64,000 bases of DNA from Cyprinodon diabolis (Eukaryota > Chordata > Actinopteri > Cyprinodontiformes > Cyprinodontidae). A program made the position numbers and the translations under genes. The notes beneath the pieces were generated by a model. It worked only from the letters and a program-made list of their open reading frames with translations, searched no databases and was not told where the DNA came from. The first letter of the stretch is position 1. The number at the start of each line of letters is the position of its first letter. This document shows, one piece after another, positions 1 to 11,941 of the stretch. The stretch spans positions 9,232,001-9,296,000 of the forward strand of contig CM060076.1 of NCBI GenBank assembly GCA_030533445.1, in the 5' to 3' direction.

Positions 1-619
1 AATTATGAAATATAAATTATTCCTGGTAGCTTTTGTATTATAAAAATTGGTGAAGCAATTATAATCCTCCAGAAATCTCCAGAGTCTTCCTTTAATATGT
101 AAAATTGATTCTCCAGTGATAAGAAAAAGGGATTCATCCTTCTGACAGTTTTTCTTTAAAGCAATTATGAGCGTGAAGAAACTGACTCATAGTCCCTTCA
201 TTTCTTGTAGCAGGTGTCTCAGATCTACTGAGCTGATGCAGATGTATTAGCAATCTCTGTCCTCTATTTAACAGTAGGGTTTCAGCAGCAGTTGCAGACA
301 TGAACTTTCAGTCGTGTTTGACAGCAGTTCTGTAGACATTTCTCTAAGCAGTTGGGATGTCACTATTGTTGATTTAGCCTCATTATATCAAATCCAACAT
401 TATTTTTCCTGCAGTGTTTATTTACTTTTTACTGCCTTTCTTTCTCTCTGTTCTCTCCTATCTGAACTGTGACGTTCATCTGACCTCGAAGCTAACAGTC
501 ACCTATTTCGTCTATATCCCCCCACCCGACTCCCCCATCCTTTCTACCTGGGGCAAAGTCTTATGTAAAACACATTTATTTTTAATGGATTTTTTAATGA
601 ATTTTTTAGTTGCCTATTA

Positions 620-740
620 ATAATGCCATTAGTGGTGGCAGAGCGGCTTCAGACAGCAGCCGGGCCTGCTAATCCTGCCCCGCAGCCCTGGCAGACGCAA
701 CTAATCCAGGCCCCTGCTTGGGCTCCATGTAGGCCTCACA
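620..740. promoter_or_regulatory. Possible conserved non-coding element
   Basis: A GC-richer island in AT-rich surroundings. It is high in complexity, has no open frame, and contains CTAATCC and TAATCC motifs that resemble bicoid/Otx-type homeodomain sites. The only support is composition and motif content. Alignment to other fish genomes would decide it. Confidence 0.25.
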
Positions 741-1234
741 CACAAGCACACATGTATGAATAAATACACACTGAATGAAAACGCACTGCCACACACACAA
801 GAGCATTAGTTAATCCTCAGAGTGTGGATTCTTACAGTAGTTCATTTGCTTATTTTTTCCTGCTCTCTGTTCACATGCTCCTCCTCCACCTACTTTTCCT
901 CACTCAATCAAAATCCTCCTACTCCTTTTTTCATTCTGTCACTTCTTCTCTTTATCATTCTAGTCTCTCTTTTGCCTCCCACTTTATTTTTCCCCTCGTC
1001 CACCTTTCAAGTGCTACCCTCACCTTCATTCTTGACCTCCCTCTTTTTTTCTCTTCTTCTTTGCCTCCCTCCTCGACCGCCTTTCTTCTTCTTCTCCCTT
1101 GGGCACCCAGCAGGCCTGGCCTTGGTGCTTGAGTCTCATAGAGGCTCCTTTACCTGAGGCCCTGAGTGTGTGCATACAAAATCCCCACATGTGTGAATGA
1201 TACAGAAAATCGGTGGAGAGCACAGAAATGGTGA

Positions 1235-1425
1235 GCTGCTTAAAGCCCTAATAGAATTTGAGCCGTAGCTTGGAGAGCTCTGGAGAAAAGGCGTTAATTA
1301 TTGCTGGTTTTAATGCTAATTAAATGTTTCAATTAATGGTGTTTGTTGCCAAAATTCTTGTCGGTAATTGACAAACGGCTGTAAGGTGTGTTAAGACATT
1401 AAAGGGATAGACAAAGGGAAAAAGA
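1235..1425. promoter_or_regulatory. Possible conserved non-coding element rich in TAAT cores
   Basis: Non-repetitive block with clustered TTAATTA, CTAATTAAA and CAATTAATGG motifs, the cores bound by Antp-type and LIM-type homeodomains. It has no coding potential. The density of these motifs resembles vertebrate developmental enhancers, but this is inference from motif content alone. Confidence 0.3.
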
Positions 1426-3289
1426 GAGAGAGAGTGCAGTGCCAAGATGTGCCAGACCCTGGAGCAGTGCAGCACGGAAATTCCATTCATGAGGTAGAGG
1501 AAAAAAGAAGCTGGAGCCAAATCACTGCAGCTGTTCTCCATAAAAATCTTTCATGGCCCAAATCAAAAGTGGAGGGTTTGTGCTACCAGACTACTGATGA
1601 ATTCAGTCAAATTACTGTAAAAATATATATACCACAAGAGGAAACATAACAAAAACAGTTTGTTTACTAGCAAAAAATAAATAAATAAAATATTTATTTG
1701 AAGAAGAAAAATGGTCAAAATTACCCCTAGAGCAAGTTTATACATTTATTTCAAGCTTTTGCAAATTTAATTAAAAAATAACAAACATTCTGAGATCTAA
1801 ACTAGACTCCCTGAAGATAAGTACATCCAACATTTTTCAACTATGTGAAGGTACCTGCAGGGGCTTATCAACTCCAGTGTTTCAATATTGGTTATGTGAA
1901 AAAATTAGGACATCCTGCTACAGGCTTTACCTTAAAACCTCAGAGATACTTAAAAGCCATGAGATCAATATCATATCAGTGAAATATTTATATAACTGAA
2001 AAATATTTATTTTTATTTCAAAGCATTTGGTTGAATAATCATTTTCTGTAGATGAATAAATAAATACACACCCTTGCATTTTTACATGTATCCTAACCAA
2101 TGGTGCGGATGCTTTGCTGCAGCAGGACCTTCAAATCTCCCCATCATAAACTCCACCATTAATTCCACCATAAATAAGAGGGTGATGCCATATGTAAAAA
2201 GAAAATTGAGACAGAACCAGCACTATAAACAACATAACAGCGGCCCTAATCAAAATCATCACCAACTCATGTCTGGAAATGGGAACTCCAGGGATGAGCC
2301 CATATATCCCTTGAAACAAAGAAAACCCATCAAGTGTGTTTATATAGCAAATTACAGAAGCAAAACAATTTATAGTGCTGAACATAAAAAGAGAAAGAAA
2401 CAATAATGATAACATAATTGATAAGAAAATAAAAGGATAGCTGGACTGCAAACTAAACTGATGTTTGAACTTGTAGAGTTTCCTGTGAGTTCGTCCTAGA
2501 TTAATGGAGTATAAGAACTAAAAACTGTTTCTCAATGCTTGGCTCTAGTTCTGAGGATGAGTATATTTAACCTCAAAGGCCTGAGAGGTGTGGGCCTTAG
2601 ATACACACTGAGAACAAGTCTTTGGTGTTAAGCCATTTAGTGATTTATTGACAAACACAAATATTTTAATGTCTATTGCCTAAGATAGGGGGAGCCATTG
2701 TAACGATTTTAGCACTGGGTGATGTGCTCCACCTGCTTAGTTCTGGTGATCTGGGACACATTGAAAGTGGGATGGATCCAGCAGCTTCTGGATCTGCTGC
2801 AACTTTCTGATGTGCCTCTTAAGGATTAGGTCCGAGTCCATCACTTTCCCCAAATGTCAAGCCTGACTGGTGGTTTCTAGCTGTATAAGTGAAGCTGTGT
2901 GACAACTTTTGAATGCCGTTTTTTGGTCTAAAAACTATTACTTCAGTTTCTTCTTGATACAGCAAAAACAAAAACTTTTTGGACATGCATACAATGATTT
3001 CTACTATGCATTTACCCAGCTCTTGAATGGGTTTATAGTCACTTGGTGACTGAAACTGAGCTTATGTACAGCTCTGTGTAGTCTGCATAGTTATGGTAAC
3101 TTATGTTGTTTCTACTTACTGATACAAAGTAGTAACTCTTCTTTAAGTAGGATTTAAACCAATCCAGTTCTGCAGTAATTGTTAAATCAACTTCTAATGT
3201 TATGCTTTCTCTGCTTTTTCTAATAGTAGCTTCATCTTGTCTGTTCTTGTTTGGCTGTGACACCCATCCCAGAGAGAAATATCAGCTGT

Positions 3290-3800
3290 GCTGCTGCCAT
3301 CTACACCTTAGTTTATAGCTGTTGGAGCTTGGCCTGTTTTTCAGTGTAGTCCTGTTTCACTGACTGTATCTCTGAAACTCTATGCTTTCTCTTTCATCCT
3401 CTGACATTGGAGCTGGATTGAAGCTTTTCTGTATGGCTGTTTCTTTCCTGGATTTGACCGCCTGTGGAATTGGCTGACAGTTACCATTTGTATCTCTGCT
3501 TCTTTCTGTATGTCTGCTTCTGTCTCTTTGAACCCCAGTCAGCCTCAGCAGATGGCCGCTCCCACAGAGCCTGGTTCTTCTGGAGGCCTTTTTCGGTTAA
3601 AAGGGAGTTTTTCCTCTCCACTGTCTCTACAAGCATGCTTGTGTGAAGGTTTGCTGTTGAGTCATTTAGTTGATGCAATCAGCTGGTTTTCTTTAGTTAA
3701 AGAACTTTAAACCAAGTTGACTGTATGATCTGTCTCTGTAAAGTGCCTTGAGATGACATGGGTGGTATTTATAAATAAAGTGAATTGAATTGAAATAGAG
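3290..3800 (+). mobile_element. L2-type LINE 3' tail (5'-truncated)
   Basis: The 3' portion contains an AAGGGAGTTTTTCCTCTCC segment, a TGCCTTGAGATGACATG segment, an ATAAATAAAGTGAATTGAATT end and a short ATTGA-type tandem tail. A closely similar tail occurs at 39927-40163, and a related one ends the L2 reverse transcriptase copy at about 38700-38775. The upstream boundary near 3290 is uncertain. Tails of this kind are shared by fish L2-clade LINEs and the SINEs they mobilise. No RT coding is preserved here. Confidence 0.6.
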
Positions 3801-3829
3801 GATGAATAAAAAGGGAACAAGGTCTCCCA

Positions 3830-4560
3830 GAACCCGATGTCATTCCCCACTCAAAGCCTGCCGCCTGCAACTGACAGGAAGCGGATGGAATTGAAGAATA
3901 TTTGTGATCATTGAATGAGGGATTGCAGATAAAAGAACGGGGCACCCAAGAGCAGTCCTCAGGACTGTAACTCTTTTAGTCGATAAGGTACTGCCAGCCA
4001 TGACCCAAATGTTGGGATTCCACGATCCTTTGGATCTTGTAAACAGGATGCCACTAAAAGTCTTGGGTGGTTGGAGGGGGTATACTGTACTGGTCTGGAC
4101 AGACTTGATCTGGGACACATGGAATGTGAAATGGATGCAAAGATTGGAGGGAAGAAAAAGACAGACCCCTGTGGGACTGATTAGTGATTCAATCTCATAA
4201 GGGCCAAAGTTTAAGGATCAAGTTTCATACAGGGTAATGTGAAACCAGGGACACTTGGGTATGGAGATTGCAGAAAACCAGTTGGGGGCTTATGGGAAGA
4301 CTTTTTATGAGCACAAATAGTGCATGGGAGTAAATATTCTTTTACATTTTTGAATAGAGGGCCACCAGAGGCATCTTGAAATGAGAGAAATGATACAATT
4401 CATGCCAGAATGAGCAGGGAACTTTGCAGAATGATTCAATGAATAAGACAGACTCAAACTGAGTAGGGAATGTAAGTCTTATTCTATGGAACAGTGCATA
4501 GATCTGGTTCATCTTGCTGAGCTAAGATGACTAGTTCTTAATCGCTCATATGATGAATCC
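3830..4560 (-). pseudogene. Degraded Ty3/gypsy chromovirus pol remnant (integrase C-terminus and chromodomain)
   Basis: Read on the minus strand, this carries broken pieces of a chromovirus integrase in the correct order. A fragment reading ARMNQ lies near 4520, as at the end of the integrase catalytic core. A GPYEI motif (the GPF/Y module) lies near 4200. An HVSQIKS motif lies near 4110. A chromodomain-like segment follows with residues GWQYLID and SWVPRSFI, between about 4050 and 3920. Stop codons and frameshifts interrupt all of it. The same module order is intact in the chromovirus at 58021-59295. This is an old, dead copy of a related lineage with no recognisable LTR nearby. Confidence 0.65.
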
Positions 4561-7500
4561 TGAGGTGCAACTAGCCAGATGTGTGAAAATTCTACCAGAT
4601 GTGTGAAATTCAGTAGAGAACTTGGAATCTGGCTGTTTCTCTGCTTAAGTCACAACAACTCATAAGACAAATCTGTCATATAAGTTTCTGTTGCAAAAGT
4701 CTGTTTAAATTCAGATTCAAAAAACAAACTCCTAAAAAGTACAAGCAAAACTGTTGCAATCTGGAAGGTGGGCTGACGCATTTCTGGAAAGAAGTCCCAA
4801 TATAAAGGAGATCTTGCCAGTATCGTGACAGAATAATTGTGGAATAAGTGAAAACTTTGCAACACTGAAAAAAAAAAAAACCCATAGCTACTGTTTGCAA
4901 CTCACCAGAGAATTCTTTCAAATTAGAAGATTTTATGTCATAAAGTTGAGCAAGCTGTAGTGAGAATGATGAATTTGTAGTGCCATCGGGGGAAGTAATA
5001 CGTTGCTGGACTTTTTTTCTCTGTAAAAGGTTTGAAATCTGATCAAGTTGTTATTGGGTGTTCCGTTGCTGATGCAGGACTGCTCAGAGAGTGTACTCAT
5101 GGGTTTTAATTTCTGTTGATGGTTGGAAAGTACTTCCCTGCGTGCATCGGCTGAGTTGGATTAGCCTGAATGTTCTGTCATTGTTTTACCAATAGCTCTG
5201 ACCTGCATAAAGAATACTTTCAGGAGTCAGAATATATTTTAAAAGGTTCATTGAAAAATTAGTGAAGATGTAAATTAAGCATTGGGGACCGGAAAGATGA
5301 GAAAGACAACAGGAGGACAGATGAATATTTCAAAAGGATAGAATGGTTCGAAATTAATAGTTGATCATGTAATGATCATAGGCGATTGGACATATTCTGG
5401 TGAAGACTCTCAGTCATCCAGGTTATAGTCATCCCAAAAAAGTAAAAAAAAACAATCAAAGTCCAAAGTCCAGTGGATTGTTTTTTTTTTTTTTTTTTAC
5501 TTTTTTGGAATAGGAGATTGGACCTACCACACAGCAATGCCCAAATAAGAGTCTTTAGATTTTGGTCTGCTTCAGAAGGGAGAAGCTAAGCAAGAGGATC
5601 CAGAATTTGGATTGGCTAAGCACAGAGACCTTAAGTCTGACTTACAAACTAAGCTGATTTTATGAAACACCACTCTGATATTTTTTTCAGAGACCTGACA
5701 ACTTTTTCCAGAGACCTGAGGATGTTCTGAAATGTTCACTGCGAAGCCCCATACTTCTACCTGTTTCAGATTATTTTAGACACATCTCCCATCTACTATT
5801 TCAGCATGGGTTACAGTGTTATCTTTGTCAGGACTTTGTATATTTAATAACATTTGAGTGACTTGATGGGACCTGAAGTTGTACCATCAGAGGTCCCTTG
5901 ATAATGGGCACCAAGTACAACTCCACTTTGTGAAGTTAAAGCAGCTCTTTTGTTTTCTTTCTTTCGTTAATGGATTGTTGAAGAATCCAGGTGTGTCTGG
6001 GGTCAGGCACAATTGGATGAATCAGGTAATCCAATAGGTCAGGAAAAACAGCAGTTACAAGATTCCCTATGCCATTTTATTTTGTAAATGTCTAAAGTTG
6101 CGTTTTTCTAAGGTTTTGCAAAAAATATTTTACTGCTCGGCTGGGGAATTTTTCAGAGGCAATTGAACAAGAACCAAATCTTCAAAAGCTCAGATAAATG
6201 TTTGGTTTCTTTAGTTCTTTGGTATGTTTAATAACATCTACATATACAAGTCAGGGTACTTTCTAAAACTTTAGGCAGTTTCAATATTAGAAACCTACAA
6301 ACTTTTATTTCTGAAAAAAGAGGCTTCTGTCGAAGCAACATTTACTTCATTTCTCTACCAAGTAAAATTGATTTTGGATCCTCAGTATTCCTCTGAAGTT
6401 TTGGATTACCTATGAAAATCTATAGGGGAAAAAAACAAAGAAAATAATCCCTAAACCTTCAGGGCTTCTAATATCACTGAGGGTGTATCGTGGCTTTTTC
6501 ATCTAAAGAGTAGATAAAGCAAAAGGCAGGGACCAGTAATATTATATACAAGTTCAAACTTTAAATTATTTATGCAATATTTATAGATACATTTAATCTG
6601 ATCTGGACAATAGTAAAACAAAATGTGTATTTTACTAGTAGTCTATTAGTTAGATTTTTATCCAGCAGTATGAAGCAGACAGGTGTTTGACTCATGCAAA
6701 GTGTTGTGGCCACAAATGTGCATGTGTGTATCTCTTGGTGCATGTTCAGCCCCACGGTGATACACCACACAGACGCAGGCAGTCCATCAGGATGAATTAT
6801 AGCCATGCTGTGGAGCCAGAGATGCACAGCTCTTTTTTTTACTTTGCACAAAGCTCGTGTGTGTGGGTTTTTCTTGCTTGTGTAAACTGTGTCACACTTA
6901 TTGCACGTTGATGTGAATTTTGTCTGACTTGGGATGCAAATCAAAAGGCTCTAGGTGGGGTGGTGCTAATTGCCCAGAAGCTTTTTTCTAAAGATTGTGT
7001 GTCCGTGTACGAGAGATCCAGTGACATGTGTGTGTGCTTGTAGAGGTTTCCTGAGGGTTTCAGGATAAGGTTGTGGAATTCCAGATCAGCGTTTCAGCGC
7101 AAAAGGCCTTTAGGCTGCTGTCAATCCTGCTGACACACACATGCATCTTTGCAAGTTTCTGGCTCAGATTAACATAATTAAGTCATTTGCTGTGGTTGAG
7201 GGTGATAAAAATCAATGAATTATTCAATACCAATTCCAAGACTAGATAAATTTGTGTGTAAATGTTTGCTCAGATATGTGCAGGTTTCTCACCCATATAC
7301 TACCTCCCCATCACTCATACATCTCTCCTTGATAAGGGCTAATCAAGTGTTCCTCTTCCCAGGATCACAACAATTTATCATCTGCATAAACCTAAACATT
7401 GTTAACCAACAAGTATTCACTTTTTCCATAGTTGCAGCTATCATTCAATCATCCCCAGATTCTCCACAGAGTTTCTTAAAGCTGGAATCAATATGCATGT

Positions 7501-7859
7501 TTCACAATTGTCAAAGTCTTACTTTATATTGCTTTTTTTAAACTTGGGTCAGCACTTTCTGTATATCCAAAAACTACCTGGAAGATCTCTTATCAAACAC
7601 AGCAAAAGAAAATAATTAAAGGATGAGAGCACAGAGTTGGTGGGGGTGTAAATAACACTTTGAAGGTGGTTTGCCAAGGATGAAAAGATGATCTTAATAA
7701 AGGGGGAATATTGTAACCTGCAATGTGAAAGCAAAAGCCTCAAACACCTTCATGGATTGTTAGTAATGGCTGGAAGTAAAAAAACAACAACCTACCACTG
7801 AAATATTGAAGAAAAAATGGCTAGAAACAGACAAAATGCAAGGAGAAAAAAATATTTTA
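4561..7859. other. Non-coding stretch, no gene seen
   Basis: AT-rich DNA. A small imperfect hairpin at about 5425-5510 pairs a CCCAAAAAAGTAAAAAAAAA-type arm with a TTTTTTACTTTTTTGG-type arm around a short loop, possibly a decayed foldback element. The part nearest 4561 may hold further decayed sequence of the minus-strand chromovirus, but I could not follow it. No domain is recognisable in the open frames at 6570-6944 or 7215-7541. Confidence 0.5.
6990..7200. promoter_or_regulatory. Possible conserved non-coding element
   Basis: High-complexity block containing CAGATTAACATAATTAAGTC and a TGCTGTCAATCCTGCTGAC segment that resembles TALE (Meis/Pbx: TGTCAATC) sites. No coding potential. Support is motif content only. 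Confidence 0.25.
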
Positions 7860-8150
7860 ACCATCACTGAAGAAGTCACACACACACATACACACACACA
7901 CACCCAAACACACACATGTCTGGTTTCACTTTTTTGGTGGGGACCTTCCATTGACGTCCATTCACTTGTGGCTGAGTTATACAGCGTAACCGTGACCCTT
8001 ACCATACGTACACCTAAACATTACAGGTACATACCTAACCCAATCTCTAACCAAAACTCAATTCACACCTTAGTCCTAAACCTAACACCTAAGCCTTAAA
8101 CAGTAATCTCCCTCAAGGGGACCTGATGAAGGTCCCATAAGGCTGGTCGG
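7860..8150. repeat. (AC)n microsatellite with adjoining CTAACC-rich repeat
   Basis: An imperfect (AC)n tract at about 7876-7918 is followed by a GGTGGGGACCTTCCATTGAC segment and many degenerate CCTAACC-type units on the plus strand. It resembles a widespread fish interspersed repeat with telomere-like internal units rather than an interstitial telomere, because the units are irregular. It stops exactly where the solo LTR begins at 8151. Confidence 0.5.
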
Positions 8151-9205
8151 TGTCATGAAGCGTTACAGAAGGACCCAGTATTCAGGTGAGTCTGACAGTG
8201 GGAAGTTTCAAAATGTTTAATGACAAAAAATAAAAGAAACAAACAAAACAAAAACTGAACGCGGGCTGCTGTGGATAAGCGGACCTGCAGCGACTGCAGG
8301 GGGAATGCGGTGCACAACCCATCACTGGCACTTTGGTTCAGGGAGAAACACAGGTAAGTGACTATGATAATCTGACAGAAGATTATTATCCATGTGAGTC
8401 ACTTACCTGGTTCAACAGTTCAGTCCATCCTCTCTGGTGAGGCAGGATCAGCCGATGCACTGCCAACAAGATGCAGTGTTGAGTGTCCCCGTTGCAGCAG
8501 CCCCAGTGAGCAGTCAGAAGACATATCCAGGTCAGGGAACAGTTCAGAACAGGACCCCTATGAGATTCAGGAATCCGTAGCCTGGTTCCAGTTCAGATCC
8601 AAAGAAGAACAGACAGATCCAGGTTCAGATCCAAACAGGAACAGACAGATCCAGGTTCAGATCCAAATAGGAACAGACAGGTCCAGGGTTCCAGGAATCC
8701 ACAGAGCGTTCAAGGAGGTTCAGAGTTCTAAGAGTCCAGCAGCAAGCTCAGACGGAAACCGGCGGGCTCAGTGGTTGAGAGAGACAGATACAAGACATTG
8801 TTTGAGGATAACTTCAAAACTTTTAAGCTGTACTGGTAGGAGCCAGGATCACTGGAATTAAAACTGGCTTGCCTCATACTCAGTGCCGAAACCAGGGTAC
8901 TCCACGGAGAAGGGTCAGAACCCAAGCTCCCCCAACATGCCGAGCCAAAAACCTTGAGGGCTCAGCAGAGAAGAGACTGGGCACAATCAGGAGACAGTAG
9001 ACAAAGACTAAACCCTCTCTCCACAGAAGCCCCCAACAGTCAGGACATGAACCAGGGACTTAACTAAACTACAAATAATAATCTGGCCCCAATAGCTGGG
9101 CTGAACCGTATATATATAGCAGAGGGAGAAGGTGAATGATAAGGAGGAAACGGCAGGTGGAAGAAGTGAGTAATTCGATCAGCTGCCTGTGCTGCGATCA
9201 TGACA
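8151..9205 (-). mobile_element. Solo LTR, Ty3/gypsy-like, minus strand
   Basis: The segment is bounded by TGTCATGA on the left and TCATGACA on the right, the TG...CA ends of an LTR with mirrored terminal bases. On the minus strand it holds a TATATATATA promoter-like stretch, then a segment (GGGGCCAGAT) shared with the fragment at 10624-10923, and a long U5-like region. There is no internal coding sequence. The flanks GTCGG and GTTGC agree at only three of five positions, so the TSD is eroded or the ends are off by a base. The tandem GATCCAGGTTCAGATCC-type units at about 8595-8680 are a local internal duplication. Confidence 0.6.
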
Positions 9206-9718
9206 GTTGCAGTTTAACAGAAGTATTTCCCTGCCTTGCAAGAAAATAAGTATAACCAAAATTACTTCTTGCCATTAAACTAGTAATTGCTGTAATAACC
9301 TTATAATACGGTTTATGCATGCAGCCACACATGGCCACATATCATCAGAACAAATATCATTTGTGTCGATTTCTAGAATTCACATTGCCATTAGGATTCG
9401 AAAAAGGTAAAAACAGGCAATAGTAGCTATGATGGTGGGAACAGGACTTATGTTGAAATATTTTAATTGAAGTATGACCTTAAAACTGCGAAGGTAAGGC
9501 TGAATTTATGGCTTAATGAAATGAGTCTAATCATTTCCCTTCATTGAATAGTTGAGTGAGTTTTGTCTGCAGAGATAATACTGTTTTCTTGGGCTTTAGT
9601 GCATACATCCCCCAGAATATAAGGAACAAGTTGGGGGACAGGGGATCACTGGCCACCCTAGAAAGTTCAGAGTTTTAATTTGAGGGGTTGCTTGTGTGGT
9701 TATAAGAACAGTGTTTCA
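9206..9718. other. Non-coding stretch
   Basis: AT-rich DNA between a solo LTR and a Harbinger-like element. No open frame, RNA gene or repeat signature is visible. Confidence 0.5.
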
Positions 9719-9721
9719 TTA

Positions 9722-10307
9722 AGGGCAGATTATACTTCTGCAACCGCACACATTACATGTCGCTTGCGTCTGGTTGCGAACCAGTTTTGCTGGTATGCTT
9801 CTCCAATGTCGGTCTGGAATTTCTAGGGACGCACAGCAGTTTCCCGCCAAAGCGCTAGGGGGAGCCTATTGGAGAACTCGTGAGAACTTCGGCGGATGGT
9901 CACGAGAACTTTTTTCGGCGACAACGGTGGGAGTGTTTATTTTCTAAAACATGTCTGAGGCATCGTACAAGTGGTTGAACTTCCAAACCTCCTCAATCAA
10001 CCTTTCATCGTGGTTATCCATTGTTGTTATTAATTCTCTGTTTTTAAAAATGTTGTGCCCCGGCACCTAATCAAGAAGGACGACCACACAGACAGCCGGA
10101 AAGGCATACCAAGGACCAAACACGGCTCCTTTTTGTCTGTGCATTTCCGTTTGAGGTCTGCACAGGTTTTCAACCTTCCAATGTGTAGTCAGGATTTTTT
10201 TGAGGTGTGCGACGATGGTTGCAGAACCTCTGCGCAGGGAGCATGGTCGTGCACAGAGACAGATTTGACGGTTGCAGAGGCTATGTGTCAGATGTATAAA
10301 TTGGCCT
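9722..10307. mobile_element. Non-autonomous Harbinger/PIF-like DNA transposon (MITE)
   Basis: The ends are inverted repeats: the left reads AGGGCAGATTATACTTCTGC and the right, on the minus strand, AGGCCAATTTATACATCTGA. Both are followed inward by a conserved TGCAACCG segment. TTA flanks both sides (9719-9721 and 10308-10310), matching the 3-bp TWA TSD of PIF/Harbinger elements. The 92-codon frames on both strands (about 10055-10345) have no recognisable transposase motif and are probably chance. Confidence 0.6.
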
Positions 10308-10623
10308 TTAGCCTTGGTGTGTATTTTCCTTAACCTCTCAATCAATTTTTTTTAAGCTGGTTGCCTGGTGTTGAACTTGGCTGTTTTGCATCTGTTTTGA
10401 TTTATTTTGTTGGTGGATCTGCTCAGTCCCTCCTATAGGGTTAAATAACACAGTACATTTTTACATTTAACAGAAGGTTGAGTGTTTGATGAAAATGTAT
10501 ATTAAAGCTAGAGAATGTGCCGCTTACTTTACATATGCTTAATCCTGGACATTGACTAAATTTAGATGTTGCCTAGTGTATTTTCTTTCCCTTTTCTTCA
10601 AATTCTAGAATATAAAATAGAAT

Positions 10624-10923
10624 TGTCATGATCTGCCCTGATAGCTCACCTTAATTGTTCATGCCTTTCTCCTGCCTAACTCTGCCTGGTCACCAGTTAT
10701 CACAAATCTCATCCACCTGTGTCTGTTCCTTTATATTGGAATCAGTTTCAGCTATCGGGGCCAGATCGTTGTTTGTTTGTTCCCTGTTAGGTGTCTTTAG
10801 GTTCTGTTTTCATAAGTTCTAGTAAGTGCATGGTTCATGTCCCTGTTCCAGTGAGGAGATTATTCTGGAGATAGTGTCTTCAGGCGAGTTTATTCCAAAA
10901 CCAGTGGGGAGAGCGTTTCAACC
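10624..10923 (+). mobile_element. LTR fragment, plus strand
   Basis: Begins TGTCATGATC and contains a CTTTATATTGGA promoter-like region followed by CAGCTATCGGGGCCAGATCG. That matches, in order, the minus-strand solo LTR at 8151-9205. It is cut at 10924 by the start of another LTR, so only the U3/R side is visible. Confidence 0.55.
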
Positions 10924-11632
10924 TGTCATGATCGGTTTAGGGATAAACCCACATGCAGAACACCACTGGAGACTTGGTAAAAGATTTAACAGAGTTTATT
11001 AAAGGTTTCACACAATGACATGAACTAGACTCAGGTTCTGGTCCGGGCAGGATTCTCAGGCGTCTGCAGAGACGGATAGTTTGGTTAGCTTGGTTTGCAG
11101 ATGAGTTAAATGAGTTTTCAGATGTTTCAGTGGATACCTTGAAGAGGTCCAGGCTTAGTTCTGAGAGAGGGAACCGGTTGGGTCCAGAGACTGTTGGTTC
11201 AGCAGAGTGCTAAAGCAGCAGCAGCGTCTAGCTTCTGACTTCCAGTGAAAGACCTTGGTTGGAGTGATCAGCTCTTTCCCTAAGAGCAGCAAGTGGATTC
11301 CAGAGTGGGAACTTCAGGTTTGGCTCTCTAGGGCAGGCAGGCAGGTTTCTGGTTAAGCTCATCCAGAGCTTCTCTCGAGAGATTGAGGCAGATTAGAATA
11401 AGGTTTCTCTAGGAAGACAAAGATTAGTAAATTCAAATGCTCAGGTTCGCTAACCAAACTTGGCTAACACTGCGGCGTAGAAGGAAGGTCTGGCAGCTGC
11501 TTAAAGGCCGGTCTCCTGATGAGCTGATGAACGTCAGCTGTGCTGGAGGGCTCCAGCCCAGGAGGATCCACAGCGCACTCTGCTGTTCTTTGCATCCCCT
11601 TGGGGGGCAGTGGGCTGCCATTATGTGGTACA
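10924..11632 (-). mobile_element. Solo LTR, minus strand, related to the 21156-21934 family
   Basis: The left edge TGTCATGATCGG is, on the minus strand, the 3' end of an LTR. The reverse complement reads GTGTTCTGCATGTGGGTTTA, close to the ending of the plus-strand solo LTR at 21156-21934. A minus-strand segment near 11530-11500 (GCTCATCAGGAGACCGGCC then TTTAAGC) matches the TATA region of that LTR. The right edge is uncertain and no TSD was found. It lies at the break in the 10624 LTR fragment, so it may have inserted into it. Confidence 0.5.
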
Positions 11633-11941
11633 TTGGGAGCGATCAGGGATTACGTTTTTTTTGCCCCGAAACCCAGAGTGGAGGCTGTGGGGATCAAACC
11701 GGGTACTTGCAATTTTCCATGTTAACATTACGTTGTTTTTTTTCTGTGAATGGTAGTGGATCAATGTATAAATTTTGGAGAACTCACCTGGCAGGTGAGG
11801 ATGAAGTCTAAAGTCTTTCAGTAGTTCTTCATGTACTGAAAACATGAATAGATAAAATAATCGGTCCACATGTCACTAATATTAAACAAACTAAAAACAT
11901 AAATCTCATATCCTGTTAACTGAGTTGTAGAATCCTCCCCC

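Larger units (their letters stand above)
1..3280. other. Non-coding unique DNA, no gene seen
   Basis: AT-rich sequence with short open frames only. None shows a recognisable domain, a convincing start context or compositional signs of coding. A pyrimidine-rich plus strand at about 840-1100 produces spurious serine/phenylalanine-rich frames. Two blocks that look like conserved regulatory DNA are listed separately. I see nothing else to support. Confidence 0.6.

Noticed and set aside
822..1157. Overlapping plus-strand frames of 102-111 codons
   Set aside because: Low-complexity Ser/Phe/Leu-rich translations of a pyrimidine-rich tract. No domain, and overlapping in two frames.
2074..2451. Open frames of about 110 codons on both strands
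   Set aside because: No recognisable domain or splice context. Mirror frames in AT-rich DNA are best read as chance.
7876..8150. CTAACC-rich DNA as an interstitial telomere
   Set aside because: Units are irregular and embedded in a phrase typical of a dispersed fish repeat. No run of perfect TTAGGG/CCCTAA.
10055..10345. Open frames of 92 codons on both strands inside the Harbinger-like element
   Set aside because: No transposase or Myb-like motif. Mutual shadows within a non-autonomous element.
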